This document shows, in pieces, positions 16,885-24,722 of a DNA stretch of 64,000 nt. The position numbers and the translations under genes are program-made. The notes below the pieces were generated by a model. The model made no database searches and had not been told where the DNA came from. It worked only from the letters and a program-made list of their open reading frames with translations. The stretch spans positions 1,426,001 to 1,490,000 of the forward strand of contig CP134226.1 in assembly GCA_031655335.1 (NCBI GenBank), in the 5' to 3' direction. This stretch comes from Thalassospiraceae bacterium LMO-SO8. GTDB taxonomy: Bacteria; Pseudomonadota; Alphaproteobacteria; Rhodospirillales; Casp-alpha2. Within the stretch, counting starts at the first letter, position 1; the number at the start of each line of letters is the position of its first letter.

Positions 16885-16931
16885 GTTATGCAATGACAGC
16901 CATTTGCTGTCAAGTTTAGAATTATTTTAAT
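16885..16931 (-). promoter_or_regulatory. Promoter of the rubrerythrin gene with palindrome and Irr-box-like motif
   Basis: On the minus strand a perfect -35 TTGACA (16908-16913) is followed after 17 nt by CATAAC (16885-16890). A perfect inverted repeat TGACAGCCATTTGCTGTCA (16894-16912) covers the spacer and -35. Just upstream, plus strand 16915-16931 reads TTTAGAATTATTTTAAT, which matches 12 of 14 defined bases of an ICE-type Irr box as I recall it (TTTAGAA-n3-TTCTAAA). The layout suggests control by two regulators. The motif identity is inference. Confidence 0.65.
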
Positions 16932-16995
16932 CTGATGAAGGCAGGCGTCCCCGGCCCCTGGAAAGGGGCGGGACACAGGGAATCAGGCTGTATCG

Positions 16996-17020
16996 CAAAG
17001 GCCGCGTGCGTTGCGCGGCC
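16996..17020 (-). terminator. Terminator downstream of irr
   Basis: A 7-bp stem GGCCGCG / CGCGGCC with a 7-nt loop (17000-17020) is followed on the minus strand by TTTGCG. It lies 14 nt after the irr stop codon and separates irr from the rubrerythrin promoter. The T-run is short, so efficiency may be moderate. Confidence 0.6.
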
Positions 17021-17034
17021 GTCAGGCGCCCTCG

Positions 17035-17502
17035 TCAGGCGCCTTGGGGGCGCACCCGCACGACCACGTCGACGCGCGACACTTCCATGCCGTCCGGCGC
17101 CGCCGGCAGGGCCGCGACCTCGACCTGGTCGCCGGGAATGTCGGCCAGTTCCCCCGACTGATCGAAATAGAAGTGGTGGTGGTCCGACATGTTGGTGTCG
17201 AAGTAGGTGCGCTGGGAATCGACGACGATCTCGCGCAGCAGGCCGGCGCGGTGGAACTGATGCAGGGTGTTGTACACGGTGGCGAGGGACACCCGCACGT
17301 TGGCCGTTTGCGCGTCCGCATGCAGCATTTCCGCCGTCAGGTGGCGGTCGCCGCCCTCGAACAGCAGCTTGGCCAGGGCCATGCGCTGGCGCGTCGGGCG
17401 CAGGCCGGCGCCGCGCAGCCGGTCCAGGATATGGCTGAAGGGCCGGGCGCCCTGGCGCGTGTCCTGGGATCGCGTGTCGTGAGGGATGTGCATCTTCATC
17501 AT
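17035..17502 (-). CDS. irr: Irr-type iron response regulator (Fur superfamily)
   Basis: The 155-residue protein has the Fur-family winged helix GLRPTRQRMALAKLLFEGG and VSLATVYNTLHQFHRAGLLRE, and the triple-histidine segment MSDHHHFYF that in Irr proteins binds haem. The Irr-like wording of these motifs and the position next to fabI-fabB-fabA, a conserved alphaproteobacterial neighbourhood, support Irr rather than PerR or Zur. Irr represses or activates iron and haem genes when iron is scarce. I see no N-terminal GCP-type haem motif. The ATG at 17502 is preceded by AAAGGTG; GTG at 17514 is an alternative. Confidence 0.9.
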   Translation of the reverse strand: MMKMHIPHDTRSQDTRQGARPFSHILDRLRGAGLRPTRQRMALAKLLFEGGDRHLTAEMLHADAQTANVRVSLATVYNTLHQFHRAGLLREIVVDSQRTYFDTNMSDHHHFYFDQSGELADIPGDQVEVAALPAAPDGMEVSRVDVVVRVRPQGA

Positions 17503-17551
17503 TCGGTCGCGCACCTTTGCTGTGCGGCGCCTCCCGGGCGCCGTCCTCAGA

Positions 17552-17568
17552 ATTAGAATGATTATATA
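17552..17568 (-). promoter_or_regulatory. irr promoter -10 inside an Irr-box-like element
   Basis: On the minus strand a perfect -10 TATAAT (17561-17566) lies inside TATATAATCATTCTAAT, which matches 11 of 14 defined bases of the ICE consensus as I recall it. The -35 position is poor. A regulator bound here would cover the -10 and repress, consistent with autoregulation. Between this point and the start codon lies a GGCGCC-n5-GGCGCC hairpin (17526-17542). An inverted repeat CCAGGC / GCCTGG (17588-17610) upstream may end the fabI transcript. Confidence 0.55.
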
Positions 17569-17637
17569 AAGATGTCTAACGTTTATTCCAGGCTTAATTG
17601 TTACGCCTGGACGGGTGGAAATTCCGCGCGGGCGCGC

Positions 17638-18498
17638 TCAATCGTCGATCATGTCCTCGGGATTGGGCAGGCCGATGATGTTGTACCCGGAATCGACGTG
17701 ATGGACCTCGCCGGTGACGCCGGCGGACAGCTCGGACAGCAGGTAGAGCGCCGCCCCCCCGACATCCTCGAGCCGCACCGTGCGCTTCAGCGGCGCGTGG
17801 CGCTGGTTCCATTTATAGACGTGCCGCGCGCCGCCGATGGCGCTGCCGGCGAGCGTGCGCATGGGCCCGGCCGAGATCGCGTTGACCCGAATGCCCTGCG
17901 GCCCCAGGTTGGCGGCCAGATACCGAACGCTGGCTTCCAGTGCCGCCTTGGCCACGCCCATGACATTGTAGTTGGGCATCACACGGGTCGAGCCCGTGTA
18001 GGTCAGGGTGATCAGGGAGCCGCCCTCGCCCATCATGTCCGCCGCCGCGCGGGCCAGGGCCGTGAAGGAATAGCAGCTGACGTCCATGGTGCGCAGGAAG
18101 TTGTCGCGCGACGTGTTCAGGTATTTGCCCTTGAGCTCGTCCTTGTCCGAATAGGCGACGGCATGGACCACGAAGTCGAGCCCGCCCCATTCCGCCTTGA
18201 GGCGCTGAAACACGCTGTCGATCGAGGCCTGATCCTCGACCTCGCAGGGCATGACCAGGGTCGAGCCGAGCTCGGCCGCGAGCGGCGTCACCCGCTTGGC
18301 GATGGCTTCGTTCTGGTAGGTGAAGGCAAGTTCCGCGCCGTGCTGACGCAGGGTGCGGGCGATGCCCCAGGCGATGGAGTGGTCATTGGCCACGCCCAGA
18401 ACCAGGCCCCGGCGGCCGGCCATGATATTTGAATGCAACTGAGGTGCATCGGGGGTGTCCTGCGGGGGCACGCCAGATCCGTCAACGGGGCCGTTCAT
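17638..18498 (-). CDS. fabI: Enoyl-[acyl-carrier-protein] reductase (NADH)
   Basis: The 286-residue short-chain dehydrogenase-type enzyme reduces trans-2-enoyl-ACP in the last step of the fatty-acid elongation cycle. It has the FabI nucleotide motif GLVLGVANDHSIAWGIA and the catalytic Tyr-x6-Lys in NYNVMGVAK. A 25-residue N-terminal extension precedes the usual start; it is supported by a perfect AGGAGA at good spacing before the ATG at 18498. It is the last gene of a fabA-fabB-fabI operon. Confidence 0.96.
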   Translation of the reverse strand: MNGPVDGSGVPPQDTPDAPQLHSNIMAGRRGLVLGVANDHSIAWGIARTLRQHGAELAFTYQNEAIAKRVTPLAAELGSTLVMPCEVEDQASIDSVFQRLKAEWGGLDFVVHAVAYSDKDELKGKYLNTSRDNFLRTMDVSCYSFTALARAAADMMGEGGSLITLTYTGSTRVMPNYNVMGVAKAALEASVRYLAANLGPQGIRVNAISAGPMRTLAGSAIGGARHVYKWNQRHAPLKRTVRLEDVGGAALYLLSELSAGVTGEVHHVDSGYNIIGLPNPEDMIDD

Positions 18499-18535
18499 GG
18501 GACTTCTCCTGCGCGGGCCGGCGGGGGCCCGCCGA

Positions 18536-19756
18536 TTATGCCTCGAGCCGCTTGAACGCCAACGTGGCGTTGGTGCCGCCGAAACCGAAGGAATTGGACA
18601 GCACGCAGTTCAGTCCCGCGTCGTCGATGCGTTTTGTAACGATGTCCGCGCCGCCCGCTTCCGGGTCGAGGTTTTCCACGTTGGCGGAGGCGGCGATGAA
18701 ATCGTTGTTCAGCATGATCAGGGAATAAATCGCCTCGTGCGCGCCCGTGGCCCCCTGGGAATGGCCGGTCAGCGACTTGGTCGAGGAAATCTTCGGCTTG
18801 TGGGCGCCGAACACCTCTTGAATCGCCTTGAGCTCGGTCATGTCGCCGGCCGGGGTCGAGGTCCCGTGCGCGTTGATGTAATCGACCTTGGTGTTGCCGA
18901 GGGCCGCCGTGGCCAGACGCATGCAGCGCATGGCCCCTTCGCCCGAGGGCGCGACCATGTCGACGCCGTCCGACGTGGCGCCGTAGCCGACCACTTCGCC
19001 GTAAATCTTGGCACCCCGGGCCTGGGCGCGTTCCAGCTCCTCAAGCACAACCACGCCGGCGCCGCCGGCGATGACGAAGCCGTCGCGGCCGGCGTCGAAG
19101 GGACGCGACGCGCGCTCGGGCGTGTCGTTGTATTTGGAGGACAGGGCCCCCATGGCGTCGAACAGCACGGTCAGCGACCAATGCAGTTCCTCCCCGCCGC
19201 CGGCGAACACCACGTCCTGCTTGCCCCATTGGATCAGCTCCGCCCCGTTGCCGATGCAATGGGCCGAGGTCGAACAGGCCGACGAGATGGAATAGCTGAG
19301 GCCGCGCATGTGGTAGGCGGTCGCCATGTTGGCCGACACGGTGGAGCACATGGCCTTGGGCACCGCGTAGGGGCCGATGCGCTTGGCGCCCTTTTCCCGG
19401 GCCGTGTCGGCGGCGTCGATCAGGGCCGAGGTCGACGGCCCGCCCGAGCCCATGACCAGGCCCGTGCGCTCGTCGGACACGTCGGCGTCGGACAGTCCGG
19501 CGTCGGCGATGGCTTCCTTCATGGCGATATAGGCGTAGGCCGCCCCGTCGCCCATGAAGCGGCGCAGCTTGCGGTCGATCTTGTCGTCCATGTCGATCGT
19601 CGGAGCACCATGCAGATGCGAGCGGAACCCGCGCTCCGCATACTCAGGGCAGAACACGATGCCCGAGCGCCCCGCGCGCAGGCTGTCCGTCACCTCGGCA
19701 ACGTTGCTGCCGATCGGTGACACGATTCCCATTCCGGTAACGACCACACGTCTCAT
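18536..19756 (-). CDS. fabB: Beta-ketoacyl-[acyl-carrier-protein] synthase I
   Basis: The 406-residue condensing enzyme elongates acyl-ACP with malonyl-ACP and, in the FabA-FabB pathway, is needed to extend the unsaturated intermediate. The active-site cysteine is C161 in [12 protein letters not shown], with histidines in [11 protein letters not shown] and [13 protein letters not shown]. The [15 protein letters not shown] region and the fabA neighbour favour FabB over FabF. It starts 12 nt after fabA ends. Confidence 0.95.
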   Translation of the reverse strand: MRRVVVTGMGIVSPIGSNVAEVTDSLRAGRSGIVFCPEYAERGFRSHLHGAPTIDMDDKIDRKLRRFMGDGAAYAYIAMKEAIADAGLSDADVSDERTGLVMGSGGPSTSALIDAADTAREKGAKRIGPYAVPKAMCSTVSANMATAYHMRGLSYSISSACSTSAHCIGNGAELIQWGKQDVVFAGGGEELHWSLTVLFDAMGALSSKYNDTPERASRPFDAGRDGFVIAGGAGVVVLEELERAQARGAKIYGEVVGYGATSDGVDMVAPSGEGAMRCMRLATAALGNTKVDYINAHGTSTPAGDMTELKAIQEVFGAHKPKISSTKSLTGHSQGATGAHEAIYSLIMLNNDFIAASANVENLDPEAGGADIVTKRIDDAGLNCVLSNSFGFGGTNATLAFKRLEA

Positions 19757-19768
19757 GGGCTTCTCTTA

Positions 19769-20281
19769 CTACCCTTCGGGGTCGGTAAACAAGGTTACGC
19801 GTAAGTCCTCGGTCTCGTAGGCGGTCTTGCCGTCCACGAGCATCACGCCGTTGGCGATGCCGAGGGTGATCTGACGCGCCATGACGCGCCGGATATCGAT
19901 GCGGTACTGGACCAATTTCGCATCCGGCTGAACCTGGCCCGTGAACTTGACCGAGCCGACGCCCAGCGCCCGGCCGCGGCCGGGTGCCCCCGTCCAGCCC
20001 AGGTAGAAGCCCAACAGCTGCCACAAGGCGTCGAGGCCCAGGCAGCCGGGCATCACCGGGTCGCCCTGAAAGTGGCACTTGAAGAACCACAGGTCCGGAT
20101 TGATGTCGAATTCCGCCTCGGCGAAGCCCTTGCCGTTGGCGCCGCCCTCGTCGGAAATCGCCGTGATGCGGTCGAACATCAGCATCGGCGGCAGTGGCAG
20201 CTGCGCATTGCCGGGACCGAACAATTCGCCCTTCCCGCAGGCGATCAAATCTTCATAGGAATAGGCGTTTTTCTTGGTCAC
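19769..20281 (-). CDS. fabA: Beta-hydroxydecanoyl-ACP dehydratase/isomerase
   Basis: The enzyme dehydrates 3-hydroxyacyl-ACP and isomerises the trans-2 decenoyl intermediate to cis-3, the branch point to unsaturated fatty acids. It contains [26 protein letters not shown] with the catalytic histidine, and [11 protein letters not shown]. The GTG at 20281 gives 170 residues aligning well with the E. coli FabA N-terminus (about 171 residues). An ATG at 20338 would add 19 basic residues; I consider the GTG more likely, but the start is uncertain. It heads the fabA-fabB-fabI operon. Confidence 0.92.
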   Translation of the reverse strand: MTKKNAYSYEDLIACGKGELFGPGNAQLPLPPMLMFDRITAISDEGGANGKGFAEAEFDINPDLWFFKCHFQGDPVMPGCLGLDALWQLLGFYLGWTGAPGRGRALGVGSVKFTGQVQPDAKLVQYRIDIRRVMARQITLGIANGVMLVDGKTAYETEDLRVTLFTDPEG

Positions 20282-20472
20282 ACGCTTGCGGCCATTCCTG
20301 CCCGCCTCCCTTGGGCAAGCCGTCTTGAATGCGGGCATCCCCCCGGCAACACGGCTTTTAAGTTTCTGTTTTGTCCGGGCCGTTTAGAACCGGATTCTTG
20401 TGCTTGATCTCAGCCGCACAATAGCCAGAGAATCCGCCCCAAGGCAACCGTGGCGAACAGCCCGATGACAAA

Positions 20473-20500
20473 GGGCGGCGCCGCTTCCGGCACCGCCCCC
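20473..20500 (-). terminator. Probable terminator of pnp
   Basis: Just after the pnp stop codon, an almost perfect 9-bp GC stem with a 6-nt loop (GGCGGTGCC and GGCGCCGCC, one G-T pair) is followed on the minus strand by CTTTG. The rest of the gap to fabA (20282-20472) holds the fabA promoter region; no other gene is visible. TTTAGAA at 20383-20389 is a half match to an Irr box but lacks the second half at the right spacing. Confidence 0.55.
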
Positions 20501-20531
20501 TGAGGCACTTCGTATGCAGACCGGATGCCGC

Positions 20532-22718
20532 TTAGGCGTCCTGCGTCTCGCGCGGCTTGCCGCCCCGGCCACCGCCGCCGGACCGTTCACCGACCTGGTC
20601 GGTGATGTCCGCGCCGGTTTCCTGGTCGACGACCCGCATGGACAGCTTGACCTTGCCGCGGTCGTCGATGCCGATCAACTTGACCTTCACCTGGTCGCCT
20701 TCGTTGACGACGTCGGTGACCTGGCCGACCCGTTCGTTGGCCAGTTCCGAGATGTGGACCAGGCCGTCCTTGGCGCCCATGAAGTTCACGAAAGCGCCGA
20801 AATCGACGACCTTCACGACCTTGCCGTTGTAGATGGCGCCGATTTCCGGTTCCTGGGTGATCGACTTGATCCAGTCGATGGCGGCTTCGCCGGCGGCCGC
20901 ATCGACGGCGGCGACACGCACGGTGCCGTCGTCTTCGATGTCGATCTTCGCACCCGTCACCTCGCAGATTTCGCGGATCATCTTGCCACCCGGGCCGATG
21001 ACTTCGCGGATCTTGTCCTTGTTGATGGTGAACTGGGTGATCCGCGGTGCCGTGTCCGCGACCCCTTCACGGGCCGAGGTCAGCCCCTTGGACATTTCGC
21101 CCAGGATGTGCAGGCGGCCGTCCTTGGCCTGGCCCAGGGCGATCTTCATGATTTCCTCGGTGATCGAGGTGATCTTGATGTCCATCTGCAAGGAGGTGAT
21201 GCCCTCGGACGAGCCGGCGACCTTGAAGTCCATGTCGCCCAGGTGATCTTCGTCACCCAGGATGTCCGACAGGACCGCGAATTCGTCGCCTTCCTTGATC
21301 AGGCCCATGGCGATGCCCGCCACCGGACGCGGCAGCGGAACGCCCGCGTCCATCAGCGACAGCGAGGTGCCGCAGACCGTGGCCATCGAGGACGAGCCGT
21401 TGGATTCGGTGATTTCCGAAACAACGCGGATGGTATAGGGGAATTCGTCCTTCGACGGCATCAGCGGGTTGAGCGCCCGCCAAGCCAGCTTGCCGTGGCC
21501 GATTTCACGCCGCCCGGTAAAGCCGAAACGGCCCGCTTCGCCGACCGAGAACGGCGGGAAGTTGTAGTGCAGCATGAAGGTGCGGCGATGGTCGTTGGCG
21601 AGATCGTCGATGATCTGTTCGTCCTGGCCGGTGCCCAGCGTGGCGACCACCAGGGCCTGGGTTTCACCGCGGGTGAACAGGGCCGAACCGTGGGTCCGGG
21701 GCAGAACGCCGACTTCCGCGGCGATCGGGCGCACGGTCTTGGTGTCGCGGCCGTCGATGCGCTTGCCGGTCGCCAGAATGTCCCGGCGCACGATGTCGCT
21801 TTCCAGATTTTTCAGGATGCCGCCGAGGGCCGCGCCGACCAGGTCCTGGTCGATGCTGTCGTCGGCCGCCAGGTCTTCGGCGACCTTGGCCTTCACGGCC
21901 GAGATCTTTTCCTGACGCAGCTGCTTGACGGTTTCCTTGTAGGCGTCGCGCAGGCCGGTTTCGGCGAGCGCCTTGACCTTGTCGGCCAGGGCCTTCTTGC
22001 CTTCCGGCTCGGCCGGCAGGTCGACGGGGTCCTTGGCGCAGGCCGAGGCCAGCTCGATGATGCCCTTGATGACGTCCTGGTTGGCCTTATGGCCGAACAT
22101 CACCGCACCCAGCATGTCGTCTTCCGACAGCTCGTGGGCTTCCGATTCGACCATCAGCACGCCTTCCTGGGTGCCGGCGACGAACAGGTCGAGCTTGGTT
22201 TCCGTCATCTGGTCACAGGTCGGGTTGAGCACGAAGGCGCCGTCGATCATGCCGACGCGGCAGCCCGAGATCGGGCCCATGAAGGGCGCGCCCGAGATGC
22301 ACAGCGCCGCCGAGGTGCCGATCATGGCCGGCACGTCCGGGTCGTTTTCCAGATCGTGGGTCAGGACCGTGCAGATGACCTGCACTTCGTTCTTGTAGCC
22401 CGGCGCGAACAACGGCCGGATGGGCCGGTCGATCAGGCGCGAGGTGAGAATTTCCTTTTCGCCGGGACGGCCTTCACGCTTGAAAAAACCACCCGGAATC
22501 TTACCGGCGGCATAGGCCTTTTCAACGTAATGGACGGCCAGCGGGAAAAAATCGATGCCCGGACGGGGCGTCTTTTCCGCGACCACGGTGCACAGCACCT
22601 TGGTGTCGCCATAGGTGGCAAGCACGGCGCCGTCGGCCTGACGCGCGATCTTGCCGGTTTCCAGGATCAGCTTGCGCCCACCCCAGTCGATTTCCTTACG
22701 AAACTCTTGAAACATCAT
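20532..22718 (-). CDS. pnp: Polyribonucleotide nucleotidyltransferase (PNPase)
   Basis: The 728-residue 3'-5' exoribonuclease degrades RNA by phosphorolysis. Two RNase PH domains are visible: the first starts [19 protein letters not shown], the second includes [15 protein letters not shown] and the catalytic region [24 protein letters not shown] domain ([20 protein letters not shown]) and S1 domain ([17 protein letters not shown]) form the C-terminus. It follows rpsO in the standard rpsO-pnp order. Confidence 0.98.
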   Translation of the reverse strand: MMFQEFRKEIDWGGRKLILETGKIARQADGAVLATYGDTKVLCTVVAEKTPRPGIDFFPLAVHYVEKAYAAGKIPGGFFKREGRPGEKEILTSRLIDRPIRPLFAPGYKNEVQVICTVLTHDLENDPDVPAMIGTSAALCISGAPFMGPISGCRVGMIDGAFVLNPTCDQMTETKLDLFVAGTQEGVLMVESEAHELSEDDMLGAVMFGHKANQDVIKGIIELASACAKDPVDLPAEPEGKKALADKVKALAETGLRDAYKETVKQLRQEKISAVKAKVAEDLAADDSIDQDLVGAALGGILKNLESDIVRRDILATGKRIDGRDTKTVRPIAAEVGVLPRTHGSALFTRGETQALVVATLGTGQDEQIIDDLANDHRRTFMLHYNFPPFSVGEAGRFGFTGRREIGHGKLAWRALNPLMPSKDEFPYTIRVVSEITESNGSSSMATVCGTSLSLMDAGVPLPRPVAGIAMGLIKEGDEFAVLSDILGDEDHLGDMDFKVAGSSEGITSLQMDIKITSITEEIMKIALGQAKDGRLHILGEMSKGLTSAREGVADTAPRITQFTINKDKIREVIGPGGKMIREICEVTGAKIDIEDDGTVRVAAVDAAAGEAAIDWIKSITQEPEIGAIYNGKVVKVVDFGAFVNFMGAKDGLVHISELANERVGQVTDVVNEGDQVKVKLIGIDDRGKVKLSMRVVDQETGADITDQVGERSGGGGRGGKPRETQDA

Positions 22719-22940
22719 TTTCTACTCTTCCTACAAACGTACGTGGGACCGGAAGCCCGCGCCAATCGCGGACCCCTGCCCGTTGGACCCCCGGCACCCT
22801 GCCGGGCGGCCCGGCCCCGAAGCGTTGTTTCCACGGCCATGACGGCGGCGGAAAACGGCGGGGCGAAAGGCGGCATCCGTACCCTGGCCGCCCACGGAGA
22901 ACATTCCGTCACATGACGGATGCACGCCCATTCCTGTAAA
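22719..22940 (-). promoter_or_regulatory. rpsO-pnp intercistronic region with two hairpins
   Basis: The 222-nt gap has no gene. A palindrome TCCGTC-ACAT-GACGGA (22905-22920) lies about 20 nt after the rpsO stop codon, and a second stem CCCGGCA / TGCCGGG sits around 22790-22806. Neither is followed by a strong T-run. In E. coli this region carries an rpsO attenuator and RNase III sites controlling pnp; the hairpins here could serve the same purpose. Confidence 0.5.
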
Positions 22941-23210
22941 TTAGCGCCGAATACCCAGGCGCTTGACCAGCTCTTCGTAGCGGCCGTCGTTCTTCTTTTT
23001 CAGATAGTCCAACAGACGCCGGCGCTGGCCGACCATCATGAGAAGGCCCCGGCGGGAATGGAAATCCCGCTTGTGGGTTTTCATGTGTTCGGTGAGATTG
23101 GCGATCCGTTCGGTCAGAATGGCGACCTGAACTTCGGGCGACCCGGTGTCGCCGTTGCCCGATTGGAACTCGCCAATAAGTTCCTGCTTCCGCTCAGCGG
23201 TAATCGACAT
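22941..23210 (-). CDS. rpsO: 30S ribosomal protein S15
   Basis: The 89-residue protein is a typical S15 with the 16S rRNA-binding segments [37 protein letters not shown] and the basic C-terminus [12 protein letters not shown]. The ATG at 23210 is chosen because AGGAG lies 7 nt upstream; an ATG two codons earlier would be too close to the ribosome-binding site. The gene lies between truB and pnp in the conserved order. Confidence 0.97.
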   Translation of the reverse strand: MSITAERKQELIGEFQSGNGDTGSPEVQVAILTERIANLTEHMKTHKRDFHSRRGLLMMVGQRRRLLDYLKKKNDGRYEELVKRLGIRR

Positions 23211-23240
23211 CGTCATACTCCTGTTCTTGATTGTTGAAGA

Positions 23241-24182
23241 TCAGGTTTCCGAACCATCCAGGTTCAGAACCCGTACAGGACGGATTTCGCCGCCCTTGAT
23301 CTCCGCCAGAGCCACCAGCCGGTCGCCGAGCATGGCCGAAACCATGTCGCCTTGGCGGATGTTCTTGAACGGCGAACGGCTGGCGACGGGAAGGGCCGCG
23401 ATGGCCTGTCCTTGGGCCAGCCGCCGGGCCTCGGCTTCCGTCAGGGCCAGCGCCGGGATGTCGTCCAGCGCGGTCTCGACGGGCAAAAGGTGCCCGGAAT
23501 CGCGCGCACTATGCCCCAGAGCCTCCAGATTATCTAGCGAAATCGACCCCTTTTCCGTGAACGGCCCGACCGCCGTCCGGCGCAGCACGGAAACATGCCC
23601 GACGGTGCCCAGCGCGCGCGCCAGATCGCGGGCCAGGGAGCGCACGTAGACCCCCTTGCCCGAACGGCAGCGGATCACCGCATGGTCGGCGTCGGGGCGG
23701 CTTTCCAGGGTCAGGTCGAGGACCGTGACGCGGCGGGACTTCATCTCGAAATCCTCGCCGCCGCGGGCCAGGTCGTAGGCCCGCTCGCCATCCACCTTGA
23801 TCGCCGAATAGCGCGGCGGCACCTGGTCGATCTCGCCGGTGAAGGCCGGCAGGGCGGCCGTGATCTCGGCGTCCGTGGGCCGCGCGTCGCTTTCCGCCGA
23901 CACGGCGCCTTCGCCGTCTCCGGTTTCCGTCTCGATTCCGAAACGAATGGTGAAGACGTATTCCTTTTCCCCGTCCATGGCATAGGCCACGGTCTTGGTC
24001 GCCTCGCCCAGCGCGATCGGCAGGATGCCCGTGGCAAGCGGGTCGAGGGTGCCGCCATGGCCGACCTTGGCCGCGTTGAACAGGCGCTTGACCCGGCCCA
24101 CGGCCTGGGTCGAGGTCACGCCCAACGGTTTGTCGAGATTGATCCAGCCGTGAATGGCGAGACCCTTGCGGCGACGGCCCAT
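23241..24182 (-). CDS. truB: tRNA pseudouridine-55 synthase
   Basis: The 313-residue enzyme makes pseudouridine 55 in the T-loop of tRNAs. The catalytic motif GHGGTLDPLATGILPIALGEATK carries the essential aspartate. KEYVFTIRFGIETETGDGEG, PPRYSAIKVDGERAYDLAR and GVYVRSLARDLARALGT are further TruB signatures. The C-terminal 70 residues hold the PUA-like domain. It lies between rbfA and rpsO. Confidence 0.97.
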   Translation of the reverse strand: MGRRRKGLAIHGWINLDKPLGVTSTQAVGRVKRLFNAAKVGHGGTLDPLATGILPIALGEATKTVAYAMDGEKEYVFTIRFGIETETGDGEGAVSAESDARPTDAEITAALPAFTGEIDQVPPRYSAIKVDGERAYDLARGGEDFEMKSRRVTVLDLTLESRPDADHAVIRCRSGKGVYVRSLARDLARALGTVGHVSVLRRTAVGPFTEKGSISLDNLEALGHSARDSGHLLPVETALDDIPALALTEAEARRLAQGQAIAALPVASRSPFKNIRQGDMVSAMLGDRLVALAEIKGGEIRPVRVLNLDGSET

Positions 24183-24194
24183 CCTCTGCCTAGC

Positions 24195-24638
24195 CTACTC
24201 GTCGTCCGCCGGATCGCCCGGGGTTTCCAGGTCGCGGCGCACGCGGGGGTCATGCAGGATGGCGCCGATGCGCCCCGCATGTTCGAAGCTGTGATCCAGA
24301 CGGAAGGAGAACTGGGGCAGGAACTTGAGGCTGACCTCCCCCGCGACCTGGCGGCGGATATAGGGCGTGGCGTGGTTGAGCGCCTTGAGAACCGCGTCGG
24401 TGTCGATGTCGCTCATCACGCTGCCGCCGAGCGGCACCACGAACACCGTGGCGCGGCGCAGGTCCGGGCTGGCGTCGACGCCGGTCACGGTCAGATTGGC
24501 CTCGGCCAAAAGCGGGTCGCGGAAATCGCGGCGCTCCAGAATCCGCACCAGGACATGGCGCAGTTCCTCGCCGACGCGAAGCTGGCGCTGCGAGGGCGGC
24601 TTGGCCCCGGCCTGCCGTTTACGGGATTTTTCTGACAT
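24195..24638 (-). CDS. rbfA: Ribosome-binding factor A
   Basis: The 147-residue protein helps mature the 16S rRNA 5' end and dissociates from new 30S subunits. RbfA features are RQLRVGEELRHVLVRILERRDF, VTGVDASPDLRRATVFVVPLG and the KH-like segment with LNHATPYIRRQVAGEVSLKF. It lies between infB (85 nt upstream) and truB (12 nt downstream) in the conserved operon. Confidence 0.95.
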   Translation of the reverse strand: MSEKSRKRQAGAKPPSQRQLRVGEELRHVLVRILERRDFRDPLLAEANLTVTGVDASPDLRRATVFVVPLGGSVMSDIDTDAVLKALNHATPYIRRQVAGEVSLKFLPQFSFRLDHSFEHAGRIGAILHDPRVRRDLETPGDPADDE

Positions 24639-24722
24639 GGCGATGCGCTACCATTGGCCGGCCGGCGGGACCCTGTGGCCCCGCCCGGGTCCGGGCGGAT
24701 CGGCGGTCGTGCGCCCGGAACC

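Noticed and set aside
20383-20389. TTTAGAA upstream of fabA as an Irr box
   Set aside because: The following TTCTTG is at 5-nt instead of 3-nt spacing and matches poorly.
20514-22916. 800-codon open frame opposite pnp
   Set aside because: Antisense to a clear PNPase gene; composition is typical of a GC-rich shadow.
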